DNA of 64,000 bases from Deltaproteobacteria bacterium. Lineage in GTDB: Bacteria > Myxococcota_A > Polyangia > Polyangiales > Ga0077539. Below the pieces are notes generated by a model. The model saw only the letters and a program-made list of their open reading frames with translations. It searched no databases and was not told where the DNA came from. Position 1 is the stretch's first letter. Each line of letters begins with the position of its first letter. This document shows positions 1 to 8,843 of this stretch, piece by piece. The stretch spans positions 17,376 through 81,375 of the forward strand of contig JAUXYJ010000069.1 in assembly GCA_030694465.1 (NCBI GenBank), written 5' to 3'. Both the position numbers and the translations under genes were made by a program.

Positions 1-1
1 C

Positions 2-289
2 GTCCCGGTGCGGCACACGCAGTTCTTGGCCGCGTACCGCATCGCGCAAATTCGCAGGGACCTTGACCTCCCACAGCTTCACGTTGAGCTGCTCGACGCG
101 GCATGGTTTAGGGTCGTGCGCACCATGCTCGGCGTAGAGCTCGAGAGCAAAATCGACCGCGATTTCATCGTGCTCGAGCGCGAGGTACGCGACGAAGAAG
201 CCCGCTGCGAAGACCCCTTTCTTCGCAGCTTTTATGCGCTCTGGTGGAGCACGCATCGCCGCACACTCGTCGACCCCTCGGGCGAGTGA
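2..289 (+). CDS. Hypothetical protein, C-terminal part (partial at window edge)
   Basis: The reading frame is already open at the first base and ends in TGA at 287-289, so only the last ~95 residues of the protein are visible. A GTG at position 8 is an internal valine or a late start. The fragment is soluble-looking, rich in Arg, Glu and aromatic residues, with no membrane segment and no motif I recognise. It converges on the pseudouridine synthase gene, with only 24 bp between the two stop codons. Function unknown; the gene is supported by continuous coding-like composition up to a clean stop. Confidence 0.6.
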   Translation, partial: VPVRHTQFLAAYRIAQIRRDLDLPQLHVELLDAAWFRVVRTMLGVELESKIDRDFIVLEREVRDEEARCEDPFLRSFYALWWSTHRRTLVDPSGE

Positions 290-313
290 TCCCGCCACCG
301 GTGGCTGGAGACC

Positions 314-1378
314 CTAGCGACGCTCGAGTACGGCCAGCGCGGCCGCGAGATCATTGGGCAAGGGTGCCTCGACGCGCAGGGTCTCGCCCGTCGTGGGGTG
401 CGGAAGCTCGACCACGCTCGCGTGGAGAAAGTGCCGATCGAGTGTCACGCCAGCGTCTGCTGCGGGGCCCTTGTAGAGCGCGTCGGCGTAGAGCGGGTGG
501 CCCACCGTCGCCAAGTGCACGCGGATCTGATGGCGAAACGCCGAGCCGACGTCCACCTCGATGAGCGTGAGGGGCCCCTCGGGCGCGGTGATCGCGCGCA
601 GTGGGCGATAGGTGGTCTCGGCCTCAAACGTGCGGGTTCCCGCGCGGAGCCTCACGTGCGGGGTCACCGCTTCGACACGTCGTGGGTCTTTGCGGTGCGG
701 CACCAACGGAAAGTCCACGCGGCCCTCGGCGGGCACGGTGCCCTCGACCAGGGCGATGTAGCGCTTGCGGAGGCTCGCCATGCGCGTAGATGTTCGCATC
801 GCATCAAAGGCCTCTTGCGTGCGGGCGACCACCAAGACACCCGAGGTGTCCGAGTCAAGACGGTGCAAGAGCCCTGGCTCTCGACGCGCAAAGCCAACTC
901 CCGCGGTCTCAGGAAAATGCGCGATGATCGCGTTGGCCATGGTCCCGGTCTCGTGCGGATCGAGCGGGTGCGTGGGCACGCCCGCGGGCTTGTCCAACAC
1001 GATGATCGCGTCGTCTTGGTAGAGCACGGTGAGCTTGACGTCGGGCTCGGGCACCGGGTCGAAATCACGCGGCGGGGGCGGCGACAAGAGCGCTACTTGC
1101 TGCCCCGTCGCGACGGCGTCGCCTTTGCGGGCGCGGCGGCCGTCGACACGAATTTGGCCTCCCTCGATCATCGCTTTGACGCGCGCACGAGAGAGCGAAG
1201 GGACCGAGTCGACCAAGAACTTATCGAGACGTGCGCCCCCATGCGTGTTGTCGACAACGATGACCTGAAAGGGCTCTGAAGGAAGGCTGGTCCGCTCGAC
1301 GGACTCTTGATCGATTTCGCTCACAATGGGGGCCTCATACTCGGGGTGGTGGGGCTTCGTCGAGGGCTGCGAGCTCAC
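314..1378 (-). CDS. RluA-family 23S rRNA pseudouridine synthase (RluD-like)
   Basis: Converts specific uridines of ribosomal RNA to pseudouridine. The N-terminal part (about residues 45-100) is an S4 RNA-binding domain with the ARLDKFL signature. The catalytic domain follows, with HRLDSDTSG at residues 172-180; the Asp of HRLD is the catalytic residue in this family. Length 354 aa is normal for an S4-containing RluA/RluD protein. The longest frame begins at a GTG at 1378 and overlaps the upstream gene by 44 bp. A second GTG at 1324 lies just after that gene's stop and has a GAGG about 8 bases upstream, so it may be the real start. It is the last gene of the ccm-type run. The exact target uridine cannot be told from sequence. 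Confidence 0.9.
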   Translation of the reverse strand: MSSQPSTKPHHPEYEAPIVSEIDQESVERTSLPSEPFQVIVVDNTHGGARLDKFLVDSVPSLSRARVKAMIEGGQIRVDGRRARKGDAVATGQQVALLSPPPPRDFDPVPEPDVKLTVLYQDDAIIVLDKPAGVPTHPLDPHETGTMANAIIAHFPETAGVGFARREPGLLHRLDSDTSGVLVVARTQEAFDAMRTSTRMASLRKRYIALVEGTVPAEGRVDFPLVPHRKDPRRVEAVTPHVRLRAGTRTFEAETTYRPLRAITAPEGPLTLIEVDVGSAFRHQIRVHLATVGHPLYADALYKGPAADAGVTLDRHFLHASVVELPHPTTGETLRVEAPLPNDLAAALAVLERR

Positions 1379-2705
1379 GATCGATCTCGGCCATCGCGCT
1401 CACAAGCTCGTGGCGCTGCCGTCGGTAGTGCTCGGCGCCCACGTCGCCCTGTTGATGTTCGAGCGCCAGTGAGCGCACTTCGTCGAGCACCGCGAGGCGC
1501 TCTTCGAGCAGCGCGGCACGCAACGCGGGGTCCTTGGGAAGGTCCGCGGGGCTGGATTTTTGTCGCTTGCGTGTGAGCGCCTTGGCGAGCGCTCCGAGCA
1601 CAATGACAAGCGAAAGACCAAAGGTCACGTTGCGCTCTGGGCCCGAGGTCGAAGGGATGTTTCGCAAGCGAATTTGCAGCCGTTCGATCGCTGGATCCGC
1701 CCGCGTCGCGCGCTGTCGCCCGGTGATCAAGATGCGCTGGCCGTTGCCCAAGCGCTCTTGCGCGGCGGGCATCCCGGTGACCTCAAGGATCATCCCTGGC
1801 GGAGCCTGCACAACGACCGTCGCAGCCAAGACGGGGAGCTCGGGAAACCCAACCTCAAACGAGGACTCGGTCCCCGTGAGCTTGACCCGCGATTGCCACA
1901 CGAGCTGCAGCGGCTCTCTCGGGTTGCTCGGAGGAAAGCTCCCACGAACCGTCACCCGCCCATGCGATTCTTCGACGCGAATGTCGCTCATGCCCATGGC
2001 CTGCTCGTCCGAGCGAAACGCCGTGGCCCCTTGGGGGAGCGTAAATGCCAGCCCCGCGCGGGGCACAAACGCCATCGGGTGAGGCGCTCCGCCGTCGAGT
2101 CCGAGCATCGAGATGTTCACCAGCGAAAACCGCTGCACGATCACCAAGCGGTCGTCCTGAAATCCGATCTCGACCCGCGCCTCGGTGACGAGCATCACCT
2201 CGGTTCGTTGGGTCACCTCAAGGCGCACGATCTGCACCTGGTGCCCCTGGGTCTGCGAGAGCTGAAACGGCATCGAGCCAAACTTCGCGCCTTCGGTCTC
2301 GGTCGACACGCGATACGCGATCCGCGAGCTGCGATCGAGGCGCTCAAAGCGCGTGGTCCCATCGGGCCCTGTGGTTTGTTCGACAGGCGCTTGCCGCTCC
2401 CCGTCGCGCATGGCGCCCAGCCGCACGGGCGCGTTGGGGACCGCGTCGCCCTGCGCGTTGACCACACGTACGATCACGGATCCAGCGGGAACTGCAGGAG
2501 ATTCGCTCGCAAAACCCTCGGGCATCTGAGCGACACGCACACGCGATGGAGGGTCCACCGGAGGGGTCTCTCCCTGCGGCGAGCTCGGCGGGGTCGTCTG
2601 CGGTGTGGCGTCTTGCGCGGGCGCCGCGGCGTCTTGCGCGCGCGCGACCGAGCCCAACGAGGCACTCGCGATGGCCAGCGAAATGGCACAGAGTTGTCGC
2701 TTCAC
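1335..2705 (-). CDS. Exported membrane-anchored protein with carboxypeptidase-regulatory-like domain
   Basis: About 456 aa. I chose the GTG at 2705 because it forms a GTGA overlap with the stop of the upstream gene and starts directly before a classical signal peptide ending around AQDA. A Pro/Thr-rich linker follows, then a domain resembling carboxypeptidase-regulatory or Ig-like folds (VRVVNAQGDAVPNAPVRL, about residues 75-150). Next is a long beta-rich stretch, one transmembrane helix near residue 370 (VTFGLSLVIVLGALAKAL), and a charged cytoplasmic tail predicted to form a coiled coil. It is translationally coupled to the zinc-ribbon gene and to the CcmF/CcmH fusion, so a role in cytochrome assembly or envelope quality control is possible. 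That is inference from position only. Confidence 0.7.
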   Translation of the reverse strand: MKRQLCAISLAIASASLGSVARAQDAAAPAQDATPQTTPPSSPQGETPPVDPPSRVRVAQMPEGFASESPAVPAGSVIVRVVNAQGDAVPNAPVRLGAMRDGERQAPVEQTTGPDGTTRFERLDRSSRIAYRVSTETEGAKFGSMPFQLSQTQGHQVQIVRLEVTQRTEVMLVTEARVEIGFQDDRLVIVQRFSLVNISMLGLDGGAPHPMAFVPRAGLAFTLPQGATAFRSDEQAMGMSDIRVEESHGRVTVRGSFPPSNPREPLQLVWQSRVKLTGTESSFEVGFPELPVLAATVVVQAPPGMILEVTGMPAAQERLGNGQRILITGRQRATRADPAIERLQIRLRNIPSTSGPERNVTFGLSLVIVLGALAKALTRKRQKSSPADLPKDPALRAALLEERLAVLDEVRSLALEHQQGDVGAEHYRRQRHELVSAMAEIDRELAALDEAPPPRV

Positions 2706-3424
2706 TGTGCAACCTCCGCGTTGTCTTTGCTTACCGATGGCGTCATCGCTGCCCCACAGCCCTTGCAGAATTTTGCGTCGGTCTCGTTGTCGACCTGACA
2801 CGCCGCGCACAGCGGTCGCACAGGAGCGGTCACTGACACGACCGCTTCTGCGGGTGAATTCACAGGAGATTCTGAGATATCGTTCGCCTCGTCCTGCGCG
2901 GCGGGTTGGCCCGCGACCGGCTCAAGCGCGGTGGCATCACGCGCGATCTGGTCAAACTCGACCTCGGCGCGCGCGAGGTGTTCGCCCAACAGGCTGTCGA
3001 GCTCGACCATGACGCTGCGAGCTTCGGCGCGATAGCGCACCTCGAGCTCGCGATAGTCCACGTCGGACAGGCGCCCGATCGAGTACTCGAACTGGATGTC
3101 CTTGAGCGCTCGCAGGGCGGCACGTTTGCGGGATTCGAGCTCGCTTCGCGCGTTGCGTACGACGTCGGGGTCGTCTTCGCCCTCGGCGGGGCCGCTCTTG
3201 TCCAGGGCCGAGCGGACGCTCTCCCAGAAGAGCAAGACCGCGCCCGAGAGCGCGCAGAACGCGAGCCAGAGGATCACGGCGGGTCCGCCCACGCGCCACG
3301 CCACAAGGGCAGCGCCCGAGAGCACGACGCCGAGCGCGATCGCTGGCAAATAACGGGCGACGAGCGCCTCGTTGGCTTCACTACTGGTCGAGGTCACGGA
3401 GCTCTTCGTCCAATCGTCGGTCAT
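2702..3424 (-). CDS. Zinc-ribbon membrane protein in the CcmI position
   Basis: About 240 aa from the ATG at 3424, which overlaps the end of the upstream ccmF-ccmH gene by 44 bp. A GTG at 3397 is an alternative start. Two adjacent transmembrane segments lie near residues 25-65. A charged coiled-coil region follows (KRAALRALKDIQFEYSIGRL), resembling the helical region after the membrane helices in CcmI-like proteins. A C-terminal zinc ribbon with two CxxC pairs ends the protein (CAACQVD... CKGCGAAM). In System I cytochrome c maturation, CcmI brings apocytochrome to CcmF/CcmH. The placement and the helical region suggest a related chaperone role here, but the zinc ribbon is not part of canonical CcmI. 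Confidence 0.65.
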   Translation of the reverse strand: MTDDWTKSSVTSTSSEANEALVARYLPAIALGVVLSGAALVAWRVGGPAVILWLAFCALSGAVLLFWESVRSALDKSGPAEGEDDPDVVRNARSELESRKRAALRALKDIQFEYSIGRLSDVDYRELEVRYRAEARSVMVELDSLLGEHLARAEVEFDQIARDATALEPVAGQPAAQDEANDISESPVNSPAEAVVSVTAPVRPLCAACQVDNETDAKFCKGCGAAMTPSVSKDNAEVAQ

Positions 3425-6107
3425 AGTCCGCGCGCGTCGCCGCGTCCGCAGAGGTCTCTGAAATCTCGGCCCCTTGGCCCGCGTTTGCCACAGGAACTGC
3501 CGCCCCGCGTACACGCCAACGACGCACCATCCGCACACCGAAGCCGGCCGTGATGGTCAGCACCGCGATCGGCCCGGCATACACCAACCGGTTGCGTCCC
3601 TCATCGGGCGGAACACTCAACGCCGCGGCCCCATAGCGCCGCACATACGCCGCGATGATCTGGTCCGTCGGCTCGTTTTGCTCGAGCTTCTCGCGCATGT
3701 CTGAGCGCGTTCGCGCTGCAAAATCGCAGGTACATGTCGCTAGTGGCAGCCGCGCACAGTCGCCACACATGCACAGGAGCTGGTCAAACACGCGACGCTC
3801 ACGGGGAGTCATCTGCTCGTTGTTTCCGCCGACGGGGGGCGGGCTCGAGGTGGTGTGACCCTGGGCGTTTGCGCGCGCGGGATAGAGCAATGTGAGCGCG
3901 CCAAGCGCCAGCAATGTCACGAGCGCCGTGGGAGCGTTGCGCGCGGCGACCACGCCGGGGCTCTGCATAGCGCCCTCGCCCTCGTCTGCACCCAGGTCGG
4001 ATCCCGCGCTGCCAACACGCGCCTTCGCGCGCTCACGGGCCGTGCGCGTCGCCTCGCTGACCTCGGGCCACATGCCCACCGCGGTGCCCAAAATCAAGAT
4101 GATCGCGCCGATCCAGATCCACGCGACGAGCGGAGTCACAAACGCCTTGATGTGCGCGACGCGCGTCGTGGCGTTGACCGAGGCCATCACCGTGTAGAGG
4201 TCTTCTTGCAGTCCGGTCACGATCGAGACTTCGCTCGTGGGCATGTCCGGGTGCGTTGTATAAATAAACTTCGCGGGCGCTACGCGGCGCCATTCGCGGC
4301 CTCCGCGCAGGACCGTGAGCTTGGCGTAGACCTCTCGACGCGAGGGCTCTCGGCGGCTCTCGACGCCGTCGTAGCGCAGCGTGTAGCTGGCCACGGTGAA
4401 CGTCTCGCCAGGCGAGAGCGAGGCCTCGCCCTCGGACTTATAAAACCCGCCCAAAAAGCCCAAGAACATCAGCGTGATGCCCACGTGCACGATGTAGCCG
4501 CCGTAGCGCCGACGGTTGCGTGCGACCAAGGTCACCAGGGCCTTGAGGGCGCTCTCGTCTTTTTGCCGCACCCGCGCGCGTGCGCCCAGGACAAACTCCT
4601 GCACCAACGCGACGAGGTTAAACGCGATCACGCCTGTGCCCACCGCGGGCGAGTGTCCGTCGAGCCAAGCGATGACCTTGCCCACCGCGCTTGGATAGAT
4701 CGGGTCGACGATCACTACCGCCGGAAACCCAATGGATTTGCCCGCGATCGCGTGGGTGATCCCGACCACGAGCCCCGCTACGACGGGCCAGCGAAAGCTG
4801 TCCATGATCTGCTTGGGCGAGCCCTTGCGCCAGGGGGTGAGCGTTCCCACACCCATCAGCGCAAGTAATGTCAAACCCGGGATCAATAACCAAAAGTTAT
4901 AGAACGCTGCGCCCACGGTGAGCCGCTCGCCCGACATCACTTCAGAGATCTTGGGCCACGTTGTCGCAACCACAATGAAGGTGCAAATCCCAAGCAAAAA
5001 CCAGTTATTGACGACAAAAGCAGCCTCGCGAGACAGCAGCGCGTCGACGGTGGCCGGCCTGCGGAGGGACTTCCATCGGAGGGCGATCAGCGAGACCGAG
5101 ACCGCGATGGCGGCCGCCATGAAGTACAAAAAGTACACGCCGACTTCGGACTGGGCGAACGAGTGGATGCTCGCGATGAGCCCCGATCGCGTGAGGAAAG
5201 TCCCAAAAATCGTGAGCAAGAACGTCGTGATAATCAGCGAGACGTTCCACACGCGAAGAGTGCCGCGGCGCTCTTGGATCATGATCGAGTGCAAAAACGC
5301 GGTGGCGGTAAACCACGGCATACACGCGGCGTTCTCGACCGGATCCCAGGCCCAGTAGCCTCCCCAGCCGAGCTCTTCGTAGGCCCAGAGCATCCCGAGC
5401 ACGTTGCCGATCGAGAGAAAGAGCCACGAAAACAGCGCCCATTTGCGCACCGCAGCGAGCCACGCTTCGTCCAATCGGCCCGACGCCAGCGCCGCGATCG
5501 CAAACGCAAAGGGCACCGAGCAGCCGACAAAACCGATGTAGAGCGAAGGCGGATGGATCGCCATGTAGAAGTTTCGGAGGGACGGGTTGAGCCCCTCGCC
5601 GTCGGGCGGCGCGCCTGCCACGTTCACCGCAAAAGGGTTGGCGGCGAACGCCATCAACACGCCAAAGAACATCACGATGACCATCAGCGTGGCCAGCACG
5701 TACGGCGTGAGCTCACGGTACCGACCCTTGAGCCAGATCGTGCACGCGCCGGTGTAAAGACTCAGCAAGAAGGTCCACCACAAGAGCGAGCCATCTTGGC
5801 CGCCCCAGAGGGCCGTGAGCAGGTAGATCCCCTCCATGGACCGGTCGCTGTAGCGCATCACGTAGCGAATGCGAAAGTCGTGCGAGACAAACGCATACGC
5901 GAGCAAGAGCACATCAAACGCGATCAACGCGCAGGTGCCAAGCACGGCCATGCGCGCTGCGCGGAGGTAGCGATCCGAGGTGTGCGAGCGGGTCTGCGTG
6001 GCAAACACACTCAGCGCAAATGCCGCAGCCGCGCTGAGCAAGAACGCGTAGAGCGTCCAGGTCCCCAGCGCTGGGATTCCGGCGTTGATAGCATCGGTTT
6101 GATTCAT
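3381..6107 (-). CDS. ccmF: Cytochrome c maturation heme lyase, CcmF fused to CcmH
   Basis: 908 aa, inner membrane. The first ~680 residues are CcmF: many transmembrane helices and the WWD heme-handling motif near residue 245 (WGGYWAWDPVEN), followed by the conserved WNVSLIITTFLLTIFGTFLTR region. After one more helix near residue 735, the C-terminal ~130 residues are a CcmH domain with the thiol motif LLCMCGDC and a final membrane helix. CcmF and CcmH are normally separate proteins that together ligate heme to apocytochrome c, so the fusion ties the two activities in one chain. It heads a tightly overlapping minus-strand run. No ccmA-E genes are present in the window. Confidence 0.9.
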   Translation of the reverse strand: MNQTDAINAGIPALGTWTLYAFLLSAAAAFALSVFATQTRSHTSDRYLRAARMAVLGTCALIAFDVLLLAYAFVSHDFRIRYVMRYSDRSMEGIYLLTALWGGQDGSLLWWTFLLSLYTGACTIWLKGRYRELTPYVLATLMVIVMFFGVLMAFAANPFAVNVAGAPPDGEGLNPSLRNFYMAIHPPSLYIGFVGCSVPFAFAIAALASGRLDEAWLAAVRKWALFSWLFLSIGNVLGMLWAYEELGWGGYWAWDPVENAACMPWFTATAFLHSIMIQERRGTLRVWNVSLIITTFLLTIFGTFLTRSGLIASIHSFAQSEVGVYFLYFMAAAIAVSVSLIALRWKSLRRPATVDALLSREAAFVVNNWFLLGICTFIVVATTWPKISEVMSGERLTVGAAFYNFWLLIPGLTLLALMGVGTLTPWRKGSPKQIMDSFRWPVVAGLVVGITHAIAGKSIGFPAVVIVDPIYPSAVGKVIAWLDGHSPAVGTGVIAFNLVALVQEFVLGARARVRQKDESALKALVTLVARNRRRYGGYIVHVGITLMFLGFLGGFYKSEGEASLSPGETFTVASYTLRYDGVESRREPSRREVYAKLTVLRGGREWRRVAPAKFIYTTHPDMPTSEVSIVTGLQEDLYTVMASVNATTRVAHIKAFVTPLVAWIWIGAIILILGTAVGMWPEVSEATRTARERAKARVGSAGSDLGADEGEGAMQSPGVVAARNAPTALVTLLALGALTLLYPARANAQGHTTSSPPPVGGNNEQMTPRERRVFDQLLCMCGDCARLPLATCTCDFAARTRSDMREKLEQNEPTDQIIAAYVRRYGAAALSVPPDEGRNRLVYAGPIAVLTITAGFGVRMVRRWRVRGAAVPVANAGQGAEISETSADAATRADYDRRLDEELRDLDQ

Positions 6108-6461
6108 GACGTACGGTGTCTCTCGGGCGTGGGATGCCCTGCTCCCGTGTTAGGTCTCTGGTGCGCACACGAGCTCGTGTGATGTTCAGTGTGACGCAAT
6201 GATCTCGTGTGGGGCGACCCCGAAACGCTACCCATCAATCCGCGCAGAGTTCCGCAAGTCGTACGGTCGTGTAGCACGTCCGCACCGAGATCCCCTTAGG
6301 CTACGCATACCTTTCGCGAGAGGCCCAAATGCGGTACCCAAGCGCGAATTGTCATGGCTTCCACTACTGCTTTGCGCTTCGTCGCACCCTTAAAGAGCTG
6401 GGCACGATCAGGGTTTGAGTACTTTACCCTGTATTTCGCCACGCAGACCGCGACGACGCTG
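6108..6461. other. Divergent intergenic region
   Basis: No gene is seen between the ccmF-ccmH start and the discoidin-domain gene. A frame could begin at an ATG at 6354, but its first codons have AT-rich third positions unlike the neighbouring genes, so I treat it as leader sequence. The region must hold promoters for both directions. The only distinct element I see is a 16-bp perfect palindrome at 6166-6181. Confidence 0.6.
6166..6181. promoter_or_regulatory. 16-bp perfect palindrome, candidate operator
   Basis: CACACGAGCTCGTGTG is exactly self-complementary. It lies about 60 bp upstream of the ccmF-ccmH start, inside the divergent intergenic region. It could be an operator or a small hairpin. 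No regulator can be named from the sequence. Confidence 0.35.
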
Positions 6462-7223
6462 ATGGCCGAGCAGACGCAGCTCCACGCTCGCATCGCGCGC
6501 CTCGGGCCCCTCGCCGAGGCCGCGCTACAGCTCTCCATCGACGACGCCCCCCAGGACGCCGACGAAGTGCTCAAGAGAGCCGAAGACACGCTGGCTGAGA
6601 TCACAGACGCACATCCGTCGCTCAGCGCCCTGCTCCTTGCGCAACGGGCGAGCGCGCCGGGGTCACAAGACGCCTCGTTTGACGAGCGTCACCGGGTGAT
6701 CGAGCACTCGGTCGCGGTGCTCCGTGGCGCGGTCATGAGCCCCAGCCAACGCGGCTTCGTTCGCGTGCAGCGTGCGGTGTTGTTGGTCATCACGCTGTCT
6801 GCGTTCTTGATGTTTGTCCGCTGGATGACCAAGCCCGACACCGTGATCGTGGTGCCTTCGTCCTCGTGGGGCAGCCCTTACTTTGCCAGCAACGTGACCG
6901 ACCACGACCCGAACACAAACTGGCTACTTCCCGATCACGCGACGGGCTGGATCGAGCTGAGATTTTCTAGCCAAGTCGTGCGCTCGATCCACCTGCTCAA
7001 TGTGCAGGGTCTGCCCGCGTACGGCACGACAGCGTGCACTCTCAAGCTGCTCAGCCGTGGCCGCGAAGTGCGCACGATGGACCTAGACCTGTCGACCAGC
7101 GTGAACCAGACGCGGCCCTTTGTCGCCACCCTCGATCCACCGGTCCAAGCCGACGCTGTGCGCATCGAGATCACAGGCACCAACCGCCTCGGGGCCGGCT
7201 TCGCTGCCCTGGAGATCCACTGA
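6462..7223 (+). CDS. Membrane-anchored protein with discoidin (F5/8 type C) domain
   Basis: About 253 aa from the ATG at 6462, preferred over an upstream ATG at 6354 because the codons between them are compositionally unlike coding sequence here. The N-terminal ~105 residues are soluble and helical. A single transmembrane helix follows (LLVITLSAFLMFV). The C-terminal ~130 residues resemble a discoidin or F5/8 type C carbohydrate-binding beta-sandwich: SPYFASNVTDHDPNTNWL, then WIELRF, and a final VRIEITG strand. Such domains bind sugars or lipids outside the membrane. Its TGA overlaps the ATG of the next gene (ATGA), so the two are translationally coupled. Confidence 0.7.
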   Translation: MAEQTQLHARIARLGPLAEAALQLSIDDAPQDADEVLKRAEDTLAEITDAHPSLSALLLAQRASAPGSQDASFDERHRVIEHSVAVLRGAVMSPSQRGFVRVQRAVLLVITLSAFLMFVRWMTKPDTVIVVPSSSWGSPYFASNVTDHDPNTNWLLPDHATGWIELRFSSQVVRSIHLLNVQGLPAYGTTACTLKLLSRGREVRTMDLDLSTSVNQTRPFVATLDPPVQADAVRIEITGTNRLGAGFAALEIH

Positions 7224-8842
7224 TGAACAAGGTGTTGCGCGCGATCGGTGCCGCGCTCATCGCGGTCGCTCGCCCCGTTCGAACCGATGGCGTGCGTGCG
7301 CGTTCGCCATGGGTCTTGCTCTTGGGGCTCCTCACGATCTTGTCGTGGCAAGCCGGGATCTCAAAGAGCAGCGTCCACCGTGAAGAGACCTATCGCGTGA
7401 CCGCTTCAACGGGCGTCCACGACGAATCGCGCTTCTTCTTCTTTCTCTATCACCTCGGAATCTATCCGCTTTTGACCACGACGCCCGTGCGCAACGAGTC
7501 GCGCGCCGAGGCCGAACGCATCCTCCGCGAGCACCCTCGCTCGCTGTACATGGACAAGTTCGTCACGTTTCGCTCAGGTGATCGTGGTCGTGTGTTTTTG
7601 TACTATCCCGACGTGTGGTTTGGGCAGCGTCGGCCCAGCGCGCCAAGCCTCAGGCCCATGCACGTCGCCGTCTGGGTCTTTGGGCTCTGCAGCATTTTTA
7701 CCGCGGCATGGTGGCTCCGACGCGCGCTCTTTGGGGGGCTGCTGGTCGCGCTCTTTGGGTCCAACCCGATGCAGCTCTCCGCGGTGTACTTCGAAGAGAA
7801 TATCTTCTGTTGGCCCATCGCGTCGCTGGCCCTTGTGCTCGCGCTCAACGCGGTCTTGCTGCCCGGCAAAGCGCCTCGCCGACCGTGGCATCCGTTTGCG
7901 CTCGCGCTGAGCACTGGCGTGCTCTTGGCGCTCATCCGCACAGTGCGCTCCGAGGCCGCGGTGCTCATGGCCTCGGCCGCGCTGCTCTATGTCACGCTGC
8001 CCATCCGCTGGTGGCGGCGTGGTGCGCTGGTGCTCACGATGCTCGTCACGTTCTCGTCCGTGGGCGCGCTGTGTACCCGCTATTTTATCTCGAGCTCAGC
8101 GCACGCGGCCACGGTCGTTCGGCGCGTCGGGGGCGTGCCGTACACCGGCCCGATCGAGTCCTATCACGAGGTCTGGCACCCCATCTGGTGTGGCCTCGGC
8201 GACTTTGACACGACGTATGGCTACGCCTGGAGCGATTTTACCGCGTACACCTACGCGCTGCCCGTGCTCGAACGGCGCGCAGGACGCAGGCTCAATCTCG
8301 ACCCCACACGCGCGCCCCAGGTGATCTCGTACGACGGCCAAGGCTACTACCCGATCTTCTTCTTCGAGACCCCCGGCTACCACGACGTCATCCGCGAGAA
8401 GGTCCTCAGGGACATCCGTGAGACCCCGTTTTGGTACGCAAAAATCCTGATCAAACGCACGCTGCGCATTCTCGAAGAGACCACGCCCGTCCAGTTCGTT
8501 GTGGGCTCGCGCAAGGTCATGTCGCTCAAGAGCGATTGGCTCGGCCCGTTCGCGTTGCTTGTGCTCGCGCACTTGCTGCTCACGCGACGCTGGGGCGCTG
8601 CAAAATTGCTGCTCTTCTCGGTTCCGTTGTCGATCAACCCGTTCTTGATCTACTCGGGCGGCGGGCTGACCTACTACAGCTGTTTTCACATCGTAGCCCT
8701 GGCCATCGCGATGGCGATCGCCGCACGATTTGCTGCCCAATGGCTGACCAAACTGGGTCACCTGCTGTGCCCACCGTCACCCATCACGTCAGCGCCGATT
8801 GCAGCGGCCAGCGGCAAGGTCTCGACCCCGAGCGAGGCGTAG
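7223..8842 (+). CDS. Multipass membrane protein, possible GT-C-like glycosyltransferase
   Basis: 539 aa from the ATG at 7223, which overlaps the previous stop. It has roughly nine to eleven hydrophobic helices. A large loop follows the first helix, and a second polar region lies around residues 300-430. That overall pattern resembles polytopic GT-C or PMT-like glycosyltransferases, but I do not see a diagnostic acidic motif in the first loop, so the activity is not established. Coupling to a protein with an external sugar-binding-type domain fits a surface polysaccharide or glycan role. That is inference. Confidence 0.6.
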   Translation: MNKVLRAIGAALIAVARPVRTDGVRARSPWVLLLGLLTILSWQAGISKSSVHREETYRVTASTGVHDESRFFFFLYHLGIYPLLTTTPVRNESRAEAERILREHPRSLYMDKFVTFRSGDRGRVFLYYPDVWFGQRRPSAPSLRPMHVAVWVFGLCSIFTAAWWLRRALFGGLLVALFGSNPMQLSAVYFEENIFCWPIASLALVLALNAVLLPGKAPRRPWHPFALALSTGVLLALIRTVRSEAAVLMASAALLYVTLPIRWWRRGALVLTMLVTFSSVGALCTRYFISSSAHAATVVRRVGGVPYTGPIESYHEVWHPIWCGLGDFDTTYGYAWSDFTAYTYALPVLERRAGRRLNLDPTRAPQVISYDGQGYYPIFFFETPGYHDVIREKVLRDIRETPFWYAKILIKRTLRILEETTPVQFVVGSRKVMSLKSDWLGPFALLVLAHLLLTRRWGAAKLLLFSVPLSINPFLIYSGGGLTYYSCFHIVALAIAMAIAARFAAQWLTKLGHLLCPPSPITSAPIAAASGKVSTPSEA

Positions 8843-8843
8843 C

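Noticed and set aside
297..306. CCACCGGTGG palindrome between convergent genes as terminator
   Set aside because: Only 10 bp with no loop and no T-run.
3855..6182. Long plus-strand frames opposite ccmF-ccmH
   Set aside because: Low-complexity Arg/His/Gln-rich translations antisense to a clearly identified gene.
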